In this document: positions 54,257-63,951 of the stretch, piece after piece
Numbering within the stretch: position 1 is the stretch's first letter
Layout: each line of letters starts with the position of its first letter
Source of the DNA: Endozoicomonas sp965208385
GTDB taxonomy: Bacteria; Pseudomonadota; Gammaproteobacteria; Pseudomonadales; Endozoicomonadaceae
Reading direction: 5' to 3'
Assembly (NCBI GenBank): GCA_965208385.1
Contig: CBDBOO010000081.1
Span: forward strand, 1-64,000
Length of the DNA: 64,000 bases
Program-made: the position numbers and the translations under genes
The notes under the pieces: model-generated
What the model was told of the DNA's origin: nothing
The model's database searches: none
The model's input: only the letters and a program-made list of their open reading frames with translations

Positions 54257-55748
54257 CAATGGCACTGACTTAAGAGCTCACCCCCTGTATTTCTTGAGCC
54301 TCCGAGCCTGTGCTCTTGAGTGTTGAAGCTTTTTATGCGGCTTTGGTCGTCTTTTGACTGCTCGTGGCTCTGACCTTCCCGGACGATTGCCTACAAGATG
54401 TTGAGCGATTATTTCCAACATACTGATAACCTTTTCTTCAAGCTGGTCTCCTATCGCTTGCAGCAACGTCTGGTGAAAAGAAACCAGTGTTTCTTGCGCC
54501 GCTTTAAAGCTGGCTTCTCTGGGCACTTTTCCGATACTTTGTGCGGCTTTTGCCATCAGTGCTCTAATCAGGTTGTAGACCAATAAATTGACAGAGATTT
54601 CTTTTCGTACCATTTCCGGACTTTTGCAGCGAAGCATATCCATCTTCATCGTGGTTTTGATCACACGAAAATCAATTTCTACGTTCCAGCGCTTCAGATA
54701 CAAGGCAACAATCTCGCTTCGAGGATACTCTTCGGCATCCAGTAAGGTAGTGACAATAATACGACGTTTATTTTTAACCGCCCTAATGATTAGCTCTTCA
54801 GGCATCTGATTGTACAGCTCCTGACTCATCCACTCTGGACGAACTGATCTGTGAAGTTTGAACAGCCCATCGTTTTTAGTCAGTTTTTTGAAGCACTTTC
54901 TGAAATCAATAATACGGGAACCATTTTTCTCAAAGACCACGTCACCCTTGGTTTGAAGCAAAAAAGCCAACAGAAAGTAGTTCTCGAAATTAGCGTCCCC
55001 CAACAGAATGTCTCCATCCTGAAGACGAAACAAAAGCTTTCTGAGTAATGCTTGCTCCCCTGTTTCTTTGGCTTCATAAGGAGCTACCGCATAATCTAAC
55101 AGAGCACCACTGCCCAAACTCATCAGAACGAGAATCCTCAGTATTGGAAAGCCCAGTTCTTTTTTTGGGTGTTGAGTTGAGGATAAATTTCCTCATTTTT
55201 TTCTGTGTCTGGCATCAGAAGTGTTGAACCGTCGGTTATCAGAACGCGTCTCTGGTGCCACAACCAGGATTCAGGGCTGACCTTGTCAAGGTTGTCACCT
55301 GAAGTACAAAACAGCGACTTAACAGACTCTTCAGTTAACCTCGGGCGAGCCTTACAGTACGCGCTGGTTTGTGTATTGGAAGGTTTATTTCCTGCGGCTA
55401 CCTGATCCTTTGCTTCATCAATCAAAGCATGACGACAGGATTTGGTATCGCTGGCCACCTGCTTCATAAAAAGAGTGAGCGTCTTGATTGGAGGGAAAAT
55501 TCGTACTCTCGAATTTGGATAGCTGTCTTGAAATTCGATAAGATTCTCTGAAGTGAGAACGGCTGAAAGGTCATCGTTATCGGTTTGTGCAAACTGGCGA
55601 AGGCAATCGTCAGCAACAGAAAGATACTCTGAACTACACTTGTTCATGGCTTGCTCGGGTGGTTGAGTTACACCGGCTTTTATAGTCGTTTTTCTTCTCG
55701 AGCAAGCCTTAGTGTTTCAGGGGATACTTCCTTAAGTCAGTGCCATTG
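54257..55748. mobile_element. IS4-family element, copy 2, inside the group II intron ORF
   Basis: Same 18-bp terminal repeats as copy 1. Flanked by 10-bp direct repeats GGGTAAAAGT (54247-54256 and 55749-55758). 1492 bp, in the same orientation relative to the window as copy 1. Confidence 0.95.
54278..55647 (-). CDS. IS4-family transposase in two frames, copy 2
   Basis: Same two-frame organisation as copy 1, with the slippery A_AAA_AAG at 55165-55159. Differences from copy 1 include Gly/Ala in APYE(G/A)KETGE, Ile/Val in RSEI(I/V)ALY, Cys/Arg in WHQR(C/R)V and Tyr/His in PKP(Y/H)KK. None touches the catalytic acids or the shift site, so at least one copy may be active. Confidence 0.85.
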
Positions 55749-56509
55749 GGGTAAAAGTAGGGCATTATGACGACGATGGTCAGCATGTCCGAAGCGCGGC
55801 AGGGGTGCCGCAGGGATCAGTGATATCACCTTTGCTATCCAATATTTATCTGCACTATGTATACGATCTATGGGTTAATCAATGGCGTAAACGGAATGCG
55901 CAAGGCAAGGTGATTGTCGTGCGCTATGCCGATGATAGTGTGTTGGGTTTCCAATTGGAATGGGATGCAAAGAGCTTTCTGGGTGAACTCGGAAATAGGC
56001 TGAAACGATTCGGGCTGTCTCTACACGAGCATAAAACCCGACTTATTCGCTTTGGCCGATTTGCCAGGAGCGATCTACAGAAGGCAGGAGGAGGTAAGCC
56101 GGAGACTTTTGAGTTTCTTGGTTTTACTCACTTTTGCGGTGTGACCCGAAGCAGCAAGCGCTTCACTATCATCAGAGAAACCAGTAAGAAAAGAATGCGA
56201 ACGTCTCTGCAAGGTATCAAAACCTATCTTCTAAAACACAGGCATGATGCTGTGCCGGAACAACTGAAGTGGTTGAAACGTGTCGTTCAAGGACACATGA
56301 ACTATTTCTCAGTACCGGGCAATAGTCGTAGGATAAATGCCTTCAGAACGGAAGTGCAAAAGATTTGGTATAAAGCTTTAAAGCGGCGCAGTCAGAGAAG
56401 CCGATTGAACTGGAAGAAGTTCGGTGCTTTCATCAACACTGTGTTGCCTAAAGTAAAAGTTCTTCATCCATGGCCAGAGCAGAGGTTTGGCGTCAAATAC
56501 TCGAGGTAG

Positions 56510-56580
56510 GAGCCGTATGCGCTAGCAGTGCAAGTACGGATCTGAGCAGGGGGTGTCGGGTGACCGACATTCCTACTGCG
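56510..56580 (+). ncRNA. Domains V and VI of the group II intron
   Basis: GAGCCGTATGCGC..GTGCAAGTACGGATC (56510-56542) is a domain V hairpin with the catalytic AGC-type start and the GTACGG return strand, beginning on the base after the ORF stop. Domain VI follows as GGGTGTCGGGTGACCGACAT with a GTGA loop. 56586-56975, beyond the intron, contains only short frames of doubtful reality, such as a minus-strand frame at 56616-56852. Confidence 0.75.
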
Positions 56581-56975
56581 ACCGTTAAATGCAAAGTCGC
56601 TCTTTCGAACTATATTTACTGCGTAGAATATAGCTCTGTAATTGTTGGAGCGTTGGACCAGCACCATTCTTCTGGCAGCATTATTGAATGGCTGCTTTCT
56701 ACAACATTAATTGCTGAAGATACATCAGAAAGATCGCTTAATGAGGCTAGCTGGTCAAGCAGTTCAGTTTCATCTTCCCCGGTTATTGGGGTGATATAGT
56801 TTTTCAGGATACCCCAGCCAGTATCCCATGCTAAGCAGCAGTTCCCGAACATAAAACGACAACTGTTGTGAAAGCTCGTTTACATTACTTCAAAAAACAC
56901 TGACAAGCACATCCTTGCACTTAAGTGCATCACTGAATTTACTGTTTACCCTGAAACCCTGACTACATCTATATC

Positions 56976-58337
56976 CTATGAGCTGTTAATTTTAATCCGG
57001 CCCGGTTTTATACCTTTGTTAATCGCTTCATACAGCTCATCCCAGCCATCAAGAAACCAAGACAGGAAAATGCGTGTCACTAACTTCCACAGGTAGGTTC
57101 GAACGCCTTTCGATCGTTCTTTTAAGGCCTTTTTAAACTCCGGGCTGGTCATTTCCTGAATTTGATCAACCATAAATGCCAAAAAGGTCAAATAAGCCAG
57201 GTTCGAAGCCAGATGATGCTTCCCATGACCGTAGTTATGCTCAATGTTGTAGCCTTGATTTTTCAGGGTATTAAACGTTTGGTTTTCTATATGCCAGCGA
57301 CATCGACCTCCTATCATAACGGCTTCAACGGTTTCTTCTGTCAACTCAATATCAGTAATCCAGCACCAGGTATGGCGTCTACCTTCTTTATCGGTCTCTA
57401 CATAATCCAGAACATTGACATCCATAGCGAATTCGGATGCATTAAGTGGCACGTTATTGGCGTAACGAAACCAATGTTTTAGGCCCTGTTCTTTATTGAT
57501 TATCTCATGGTATTTGATATTGCCCTGTTCACACAGCGCATCCATAGCCTCAATAAGCGATAGATGATTTCCATCTTTGGCAACGATAATATAATGCCAT
57601 TCATAGCCCTTGATCAGTTCAATGGTGGGGTTGTCAGCGTAAAGACCATCCAAAAGAACGATAAAATCAAGATGAGGGTGCTCTCGCTTCATGTGTGCCA
57701 GATAGCGTTATATTGCGTTTTTTTCACAGTCATTTTTGGTGGCACCATCCTGAAGAACGATGGCTTCCGGTGCAAAGGGAATGACTGTTTTTTGGTCAGG
57801 ATGAACTATGCAACCACCCATCAAGTTGTGATAATAGGATTCGTTGGTTTTTCCCTTATTCTTTACACAACAATCGTTGCAACGGCACTCCCCGGAATAA
57901 AAGAGACCTGTTCCATCAACAGGCATCAGATAATAGTCTTTTAAATTCGCACACTTGAATTCGAAGGCCTTGAGAAGTTTGTTTCGTTGAACCAGGGAGA
58001 AAAGTTTTTTGAATGGCTTGCGAAACTCGCCTGGATCTATTGGATCAAGAATTTCTCTCATGTGGGTATCACAAGGCACCTTGCCGTCTTTCACGTGATA
58101 AAGAGTTTCAAGGTTATGGCGAATAACAGGGTCGGCCTGATCAGTATCAAACGACAGAAGTGAATCATACTTCTGATGCATCATGGCAAAGGCAGATTTT
58201 GCAAAGTTGGGAAAAGGGATGCCATTGGCACAATGGTTAGGGCGGTAATCCGGGATTTGATCAAAGCATTTACAGACCTGAAGGATTAGGTTATTAACAT
58301 TAAGATGCTTGCTGTATTTCTGGAGAGCAGTAGTCAT
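56976..58337 (-). pseudogene. IS4-like DDE transposase with in-frame UAA
   Basis: Reads MTTALQKYSKHLNVNNLILQ, then YYLMPVDGTGLFYSGECRC (first Asp, with a C4 cluster CRCNDCC), then KNDCEKNAI followed by a TAA stop at 57708-57710 and, in the same frame, RYLAHMKREHPHLDFIVLLD (second Asp) and GGRCRWHIENQTFNTLKNQG (Glu). A single base change (AAA to TAA) explains the stop. The restored protein would be 453 residues. Terminal repeats were not found. The downstream transglutaminase gene ends abruptly beside it. Confidence 0.75.
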
Positions 58338-58423
58338 GATTGACTCAACGGCGACTGATATCAGGTCTTTCTATTTTAGTCTCTTGAGTCTGCGAAAACA
58401 TTTTTTTTGGCCATCCCGTAGAC

Positions 58424-59137
58424 CTAGTCTCGCAAAGAGTTGAATAATCGACGGGAATTGCTGCATGCTAAGAGCTCAATTTTTGCCAGAGAGAATAAGT
58501 CACGAATTATACTTCCTTTAGTAAATTCAAATCCGTTAAACGCATGAATTCCAAAGTTATCTGGATTTTCTTTACCTGCTCTGCAAAGTTTCCATGCCTT
58601 TCCAGCGACTATGAAACGTTCTGAAGGAACATCACAAGGATCAAAATCTATCTTCAATACTTCTCGTTGAAGCAGATCAAGTTGGGCATCAACCATAATC
58701 CATTGTGATTTTATGTCACTCCAGTATTCACATATCCAGTGATCTTCAAAATGATTGGGTGTCAGGTAGGTAGCAAAGCCACATCTTAAACGTGCTGGAA
58801 TTCCTTTTACTCGAAGAATGGTGCACACCATAAGAGAAAAGTCTCGACAAACACTCACAACTCGCTCACTGGGAGCTCGAGCGGCAGATATATTCCCTTT
58901 ACCCTTTGATTCAGAAAGTTCAAGAATATCGGAAATATACCTCAGCTGCATTTCCTGAAACCTTATTGATTCTGAGGGAGAGTAATCATATCGCTCTATC
59001 CAATAAGCGTGAATCAGTAAGTTTTGGGTAAACTGACAAATACTTTCAATGTCATCAGATAGGTTTTTTAATAAAGAATCAAAGCCTGTGGGATCGGTGA
59101 AATCACTACAGTTGCTATAAAAGGTTGTATTATTCAT
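58424..59137 (-). CDS. Transglutaminase-like domain protein
   Basis: 237 residues. The papain-like triad of transglutaminase-like proteins is visible: Cys in VSVCRDFSLMVCTILRVKGI, His in FEDHWICEYW and Asp in IMVDAQLD. There is no signal peptide, so the protein is cytoplasmic. Family members hydrolyse or transfer amide bonds; the substrate is unknown. The C-terminus (SLAKIELLACSNSRRLFNSL) departs from the family pattern (normally KIELLPWD..) and probably results from truncation at the boundary with the adjacent insertion element. Confidence 0.7.
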   Translation of the reverse strand: MNNTTFYSNCSDFTDPTGFDSLLKNLSDDIESICQFTQNLLIHAYWIERYDYSPSESIRFQEMQLRYISDILELSESKGKGNISAARAPSERVVSVCRDFSLMVCTILRVKGIPARLRCGFATYLTPNHFEDHWICEYWSDIKSQWIMVDAQLDLLQREVLKIDFDPCDVPSERFIVAGKAWKLCRAGKENPDNFGIHAFNGFEFTKGSIIRDLFSLAKIELLACSNSRRLFNSLRD

Positions 59138-59352
59138 TTTTTTACTGATTTAGAATTGTGAATGCACTGACGCCACGCTCATTAGTGAGCTGAAGGCGAG
59201 AACATTGGAAGGAGTGAAATATTGTGTTGGCATTTCACTTGAACTGAAACGCCAATGGCAAAAATATGGCGATTAAAAATGACTATAATTTGATATTCAG
59301 TTTGACCTTTCATGTAATTTTTTTGAAAGGCCTGTTTTCAGTTTTTTTATAA

Positions 59353-60297
59353 CTAACGATTCAACAGCTCAGTATTGGTTGGGTACTGCTCAAATAACTC
59401 AACAAGTTTCCTGGCACCTTCTACAGGCTTAAGGCTGGTAAGACCTCTCCGCAAGACTCTGACTTTTTCGATATCTTTCGAATTTAAAAGAAGCTCCTCA
59501 CGGCGCGTGCTGCTTTTAGCAATATCCAGAGCAGGAAAAATTCGTTGATTGGCAACCTCCCTTGATAGAACGATTTCCATATTTCCCGTACCCTTGAACT
59601 CCTCGAATATCACCTGATCCATCCGGCTGCCAGTATCGACGAGTACCGTGGCCAGAATGGTCAGTGATCCACCATTCTCTATTTTTCTGGCTGCGCCAAA
59701 CAGTTTTCGTGGTATTTCCAGGGCTCTGGCGTCAAGCCCGCCCGACATAGTACGGCCGCCACTGCTTCGGCCTGCATTATGGACCCGGGAGAGCCTTGTC
59801 AGTGAATCAATAACAATCATCACATCGTGACCTTCACCAGCTTCCTTAAGGGCAGTCTTGAGCAGCTCGTTGGCCACACGGACATGTTGCTCATAGCTTT
59901 TATCCGAAGACGAGGCGTGTACCTGCGCCGGTACACTGCGGGTAAAATCAGTCACTTCTTCCGGGCGCTCATCAATGAGCAGCGCATAGAGCTTTATTTC
60001 GGGATGTGCTTCTCCCACCGCCTGGCAGATATGTTTTAAAATGGTGGTTTTCCCACAGCCTGGTGGTGCCACAATCAAACCCCGTTGCCCCATACCGACA
60101 GGCGTGAACAAATCCATGGCTCGTGTGGTGAACTGCTGAGAGCCTGATTCCAGGCAAATGCACTGAGAAGGGTTGACTGCTACACCATTTAGAAAGCGTT
60201 TTTGTGGGTCGTCATGAAATGCATCATTGCCCACTTCATCGACTGGTTTGGCGTCTTTATTTCTTTTCACCTTCAAAGATAAAATTTTTCTCGTCAT
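59353..60297 (-). CDS. Rho-like factor lacking the N-terminal RNA-binding domain
   Basis: 314 residues. Covers only the ATPase part of transcription terminator Rho: GLIVAPPGCGKTTILKHI (P-loop 78-84; the usual PPKAGKT is changed), LIDERPEEVTDF, VIDSLTRLSR (Walker B, 163-171), GGRTMSGGLDARAL (the Q-loop Lys is Arg here), FEEFKGTGNMEI and RREELL. The first 35 residues are Lys/Asp-rich; the Rho_N and cold-shock-like primary RNA-binding domains of normal 419-residue Rho are absent. It is likely a second Rho gene, with the housekeeping rho elsewhere. The ring may still form, but RNA loading must differ. Confidence 0.85.
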   Translation of the reverse strand: MTRKILSLKVKRNKDAKPVDEVGNDAFHDDPQKRFLNGVAVNPSQCICLESGSQQFTTRAMDLFTPVGMGQRGLIVAPPGCGKTTILKHICQAVGEAHPEIKLYALLIDERPEEVTDFTRSVPAQVHASSSDKSYEQHVRVANELLKTALKEAGEGHDVMIVIDSLTRLSRVHNAGRSSGGRTMSGGLDARALEIPRKLFGAARKIENGGSLTILATVLVDTGSRMDQVIFEEFKGTGNMEIVLSREVANQRIFPALDIAKSSTRREELLLNSKDIEKVRVLRRGLTSLKPVEGARKLVELFEQYPTNTELLNR

Positions 60298-60421
60298 GAT
60301 ATTGGTTTAGAACTCTGGAGTATTAAGTGTTTTTCGACGTTTATACAATAGTCTAACGCAGCGGGCAGTCGCGCATACAAACTATTTCATCTGTACTGGT
60401 CACCTGATTTAGGACAGTAAA

Positions 60422-60802
60422 TCAGTCTTTCAGACACCTCTCTTCAAAGGTGTTGAGCTCTCGATAGTTTTGTAATAATTCTTCACCCTTGTCAATATTA
60501 TCAAGGGCAACAAGGTAAGAATGATCGATCAGGGAAATATTGGCCTTTTGAGCATGATTACAAAAACGAATATGATCGTGAGATAAATTCCAGACATTTC
60601 TGAAATCATCAAAAAAACCATAGTGTTGAATGAATCTTTGCTCTTCTGCATTCAGTTCAGCAAACATTAGTGGACTCAGGTGCAGATCCAGGAGCGGATT
60701 TACTGTGTAAATCACCGTTCTACTTTTAATGAATTGATTAGAAAATAACCCGATGCCATGCACAGAGCTAGGTGCAATAAATACGTCAATATGAAACATC
60801 AA
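60422..60802 (-). CDS. Small SET-domain protein
   Basis: 126 residues. SET motifs in order: SSVHGIGLFSNQFIKS (SAM-binding GxG), HDHIRFCNHAQKANI (compare RFxNHSCxPN) and VALDNIDKGEELLQNYREL (GEEL..Y). The SxPN Cys-containing post-SET part is missing, as in other bacterial short forms. SET proteins methylate lysine side chains; bacterial ones may act on their own or on host proteins. No signal peptide. It stands between the Rho-like and adenosine deaminase genes. Confidence 0.75.
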   Translation of the reverse strand: MMFHIDVFIAPSSVHGIGLFSNQFIKSRTVIYTVNPLLDLHLSPLMFAELNAEEQRFIQHYGFFDDFRNVWNLSHDHIRFCNHAQKANISLIDHSYLVALDNIDKGEELLQNYRELNTFEERCLKD

Positions 60803-60950
60803 AGAATCTCCATATGAATCAACCCTTAAAAATCTAGTCGAATCTGGATTATCTGGAGTATACCGGACTCAGGCAGAACCGGGAGTATAGTATGACAGGG
60901 ACATTGGAAAATGTATGGCTGCCTGTCTTCTGCTGCTCTTTCTTTGTTTG

Positions 60951-61007
60951 ATTGCTATTGTTAGATTGTGATTGTTAGATAGTGATTGTTCGATAGTGAT
61001 TGTTGGA
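60951..61007. repeat. Short tandem repeat upstream of the adenosine deaminase gene
   Basis: Four degenerate copies of a 15-bp unit (GTGATTGTTAGATA and variants) lie 78-134 bases before the start codon, in the probable promoter region. Copy-number change here could alter expression. Confidence 0.6.
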
Positions 61008-61084
61008 ATGGTTTTCAGTGAACTTGCCCCTCTTCGGAATGGGTCTATTCTTAATTTCTATTCATTTTTTTGAATGTTTTTACT

Positions 61085-62761
61085 ATGCACAGGATCTGTA
61101 ATGTTCTCCGCATTATTCGCTGCTATAAGCTGATAGTATCGTTAACACTGGCAATATTTTCGTTACATAGTTATGCCATCCCCATCAATAGCCCGGAATG
61201 GCCAGAAGAGATTAGACAACTTGTCTCGCAGATCGATTTCCAGTCTCTGCGTAAAGACGATGTTCAACTGAATGTTTTTTTCTCAGACTTTCCGAAGGGC
61301 GCTAACCTCCATCATCACTATTCTGGAGGTGTCTTTCCTGATGACATGATACTCAAGGCAATTAACAACGCCCTCTGTATCAATCTAACAACGTATGAGT
61401 TAGTTGAGTGCTCTGAGAACAGCACCTCTGTCGTTAATGCAACCACAACATCTGGTGGACAAAATGACATTATCAAAGCCTGGAGTGTCATTAATGATGA
61501 GCTGCCCCTTGTCGATCGAATTTCTAAATTCTTTGGTTTGTTCAAACAGCTGGGTCTGCTTTTTGGCTCAATTGATCCCGGTTTTCTGGCAACCACTAAA
61601 CAAAATGCGGCTCGTAACCAGGTTAGCCATCTGGAAACCATGACCTTCACTGCCGATTTTTCTGATCTGAAAAAGCTGATTCCCAAAGATCAGATACTTA
61701 ATCCGGATGATCCCTACTCCCTAAAGCAGTTTCATGATTACGTCACCAGTCAGACTGCGTACAAAACTCTATTAGCAAATACTCTGAAAAACATAGTTCT
61801 TATTGTTAACAACGCTGACAACCTGTTGCAATGCAATACCAGTACACCGGAGCCTGCCTGTGATGTCAGCTTGTCTCTTCTGGCCATCAGTGATCGGCTT
61901 CACCCCATTGATCTTCTGTTTGTAGAACTGATTTTTTCCTTTGATCTGGCTCAGCACTCTATGTCCAGCGGAGACAATATCATCAGAGGAGTTAATCTGG
62001 TGGGGCTTGAAAGTCAGCTCTCCTCTAGTGAAGCCTATAGCGATCAAATGGAATTAATGGTCTATTTAAAAAATCACCCTGATTATCCACTGGTCAGTCC
62101 AAATATCAGTCTTCATGCAGGTGAACTCAGTGAGGTTGTAGGCCCTTATGGACTACTGACCACTGGCTTAGGTCAGACTATTCAGCAAGTGCTACCCGCC
62201 CGTATCGGGCATGGTGTCAGCATTAGCGAGCAACGAGATAGCAGCCCCGTCTCTCATCGCTACATCAATATTGCCACAGAACTTGCTAATATCATGGCAC
62301 AACACGATATTGCTGTTGAAGTTCCCTTAACCAGTAACAGAATCTTGCTGGATATCTATGGTGACAGGCACCCCCTTCCATTTTACCTGCGCAATCACGT
62401 GCCTGTGGTACTGGCAACAGATGACCCTGGGCTTTTAATGACCACAATGACAAAAGAGTTTGTCATAGCGACTAACTCGTTTTCGGAACTCACACTTGAA
62501 GATTTTATCGAGATAGCCAGAAACAGTCTTGAATTCAGTTTCAAGGAAGGTGAAAGCCTGTGGCAAGCATCGTCTTCCTCTTCTCGATACACACTGCCAG
62601 TGTCTGATTGTTGGGTGCTGATATCCTCCAGTTGTACTGCCTATGTCGAAAAAAACCCGAAAGCTAAATTGCAGCAGCGACTGGAGATCAGCCTGATTGA
62701 GTTTTTAGTTCTCTACCAGACAAAAAACCAGCAGAATCTGGTTAGTAACGGACCAAAATGA
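61085..62761 (+). CDS. Secreted adenosine deaminase-like protein (ADGF/ADA2 type)
   Basis: 558 residues from the ATG at 61085; an upstream TTG at 61070 is less likely. Signal peptide around YKLIVSLTLAIFSLHSYA. Metal and catalytic residues of adenosine deaminases: HHHYSGG (HxH), SLHAGELSE, RIGHGVSI, and LATDDPGLL near the C-terminus. The start PINSPEWPEEIRQLVSQ resembles the N-terminal region of extracellular ADGF-type enzymes. It would convert extracellular adenosine to inosine; for a host-associated bacterium this could remove an immune signal or supply purines (inference). Confidence 0.85.
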   Translation: MHRICNVLRIIRCYKLIVSLTLAIFSLHSYAIPINSPEWPEEIRQLVSQIDFQSLRKDDVQLNVFFSDFPKGANLHHHYSGGVFPDDMILKAINNALCINLTTYELVECSENSTSVVNATTTSGGQNDIIKAWSVINDELPLVDRISKFFGLFKQLGLLFGSIDPGFLATTKQNAARNQVSHLETMTFTADFSDLKKLIPKDQILNPDDPYSLKQFHDYVTSQTAYKTLLANTLKNIVLIVNNADNLLQCNTSTPEPACDVSLSLLAISDRLHPIDLLFVELIFSFDLAQHSMSSGDNIIRGVNLVGLESQLSSSEAYSDQMELMVYLKNHPDYPLVSPNISLHAGELSEVVGPYGLLTTGLGQTIQQVLPARIGHGVSISEQRDSSPVSHRYINIATELANIMAQHDIAVEVPLTSNRILLDIYGDRHPLPFYLRNHVPVVLATDDPGLLMTTMTKEFVIATNSFSELTLEDFIEIARNSLEFSFKEGESLWQASSSSSRYTLPVSDCWVLISSSCTAYVEKNPKAKLQQRLEISLIEFLVLYQTKNQQNLVSNGPK

Positions 62762-62985
62762 AATGTGAGGTTTATCAGATCATCAAATTGAAGTGATTAT
62801 AGTGGCATGGCTACTCCTGGGCTGAAATCAGCGACAGGAGAAAGGCGATCTGGTTTGATTGAGATTGAATTTATGGGGGTATCTTTTATTGTCCTTCTCT
62901 TTTGTACTTTACTGCAAAACCGTCAGCGGAATGATTAACAGATCTGGCAAAGCGGGAAGGCTATAGTGTGCTCTCCTACTTCCTG

Positions 62986-63660
62986 CTAGTGAAAAATAGA
63001 GTTGTTCCGGTACATATGTACATTGCTTAATGCGGATAGAACAGGGTTTTTAAGCATTGCAGATACCGCTGTATTGATGGAGTCAACACATTGTTTCGGG
63101 CTAATACCATATTCTTTGATTGCTCTTGTGTGGCAGATGTCGCTGACAAATTTCCGGTCGTACAATCGATTACCTTTTTTGACGCCTTCTGTGTATTCAT
63201 CGGTGCAAATGATCATTGGTCGTGTCTCACCGGTTACAATATCCCGATGCATCATACCCAGGTAGCAACCAAAAGCTCTATCGCCAAAGCCAATACCATT
63301 GAAGTGAATACTTTGCAGCAACAGGCGACTGGCTCCTGGTAGTCCATGATCTTCACAGACATTGTCGGGACCTTGAGTGAGGGTAATATCGGTAACCTGA
63401 GACGTGACGGGGTTGAAGTATTCAATGATTGTTTGACCAAATTCAAGTATTCCTTTCTGGTATGAATGGGTCGGCAAAATAGCTTGAAGTGCATTTCCTC
63501 CAATAGGCTCAACGCCCAGAATCTGGGTGCTGTGACCGGCAGTGCCGAACAGTCTCTGACAGCCACTCGTGTATTCTGCTGCAGCGCTATCACCCTCAGC
63601 TTGAAGAGATAAAAAGGGCAGGGCTATTACCATGAGCATGGACCGCTTCATTACAAACAC
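62986..63660 (-). CDS. Secreted protein of unknown function
   Basis: 224 residues. Signal peptide MKRSMLMVIALPFLSLQAEG, cleaved before DSAAAEY. The mature part has seven cysteines (in SGCQRLFG, DNVCEDHG, FGCYLGMM, IICTDEYTE, SDICHTRA, KQCVDS), suggesting disulfides outside the cytoplasm. No family is recognised. Two nearby Met codons, 63660 and 63648, are possible starts; the second gives the better signal peptide. A domain with SPKQCVDSINTAV at the C-terminus may bind a partner, but nothing can be said of function. Confidence 0.6.
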   Translation of the reverse strand: MFVMKRSMLMVIALPFLSLQAEGDSAAAEYTSGCQRLFGTAGHSTQILGVEPIGGNALQAILPTHSYQKGILEFGQTIIEYFNPVTSQVTDITLTQGPDNVCEDHGLPGASRLLLQSIHFNGIGFGDRAFGCYLGMMHRDIVTGETRPMIICTDEYTEGVKKGNRLYDRKFVSDICHTRAIKEYGISPKQCVDSINTAVSAMLKNPVLSALSNVHMYRNNSIFH

Positions 63661-63951
63661 TCTCTGTTATGAATGAGTATTCTCAAAGTAGTCCAGAATG
63701 ATGATTTGTATTCTGTGAATGACTTATTTCAAACTCTGTAGCCATTTTCGTGTTTTGGGGGAGCGGCACACATCTATAAAAAGTTGCTCATGGCTGTGTC
63801 CGGAAGCTGTTCAGTTCGAAATTGGCTTTGGATGCATCGTCGTAGAACGAAATGATTCCAGTTCCTCCAGACTATCCTGAAATTCCACTATTTATGAAGA
63901 CAGTGTCATAGATTTTTATACAGCCTCAAAAAACACCTTGGGGTGAAAAAC

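Larger units (their letters stand above)
53499..56509 (+). pseudogene. ltrA: Group II intron reverse transcriptase/maturase split by IS4
   Basis: The start at 53499 (MGKANNHTPVVVGRK) has AGGAG 7 bases upstream. The first half contains RT blocks RRVFIPKADGSERPLSI, GFSYGFRPMRGQHDAL and WVLDLDIRKFFDQVDH. The second half resumes after the IS4 element with GVPQGSVISPLLSNIYLHYV, the catalytic VVRYADDSVLGF and the maturase domain (WLKRVVQGHMNYFSVPGNSRR). With the IS4 copy and one 10-bp duplicate removed it is one 502-residue frame. No HNH endonuclease domain is visible at the C-terminus. Confidence 0.9.
53166..56585 (+). mobile_element. Group II intron carrying an IS4 insertion
   Basis: The 5' end GTGCCGAGATAAATCGGCAA followed by GTGGAAGTCCCTGTGGGG fits the GUGYG start and domain I of bacterial group II introns. 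The ORF is in domain IV, and domain V follows immediately after the ORF stop. The 3' end is placed near 56580-56585 from the domain VI hairpin (GTGTCGGGTGACCGACAT). The intron lies on the plus strand just outside the 5' end of IS66 copy B. Removing the IS4 copy and its duplicate leaves about 1.9 kb, a normal size. Confidence 0.85.

Noticed and set aside
56616..56852. 78-codon minus-strand open frame between the intron and the IS4-like element
   Set aside because: No recognisable family, no clear ribosome binding site, and another frame in the same stretch is equally open; it may be a gene remnant but cannot be supported as a gene.
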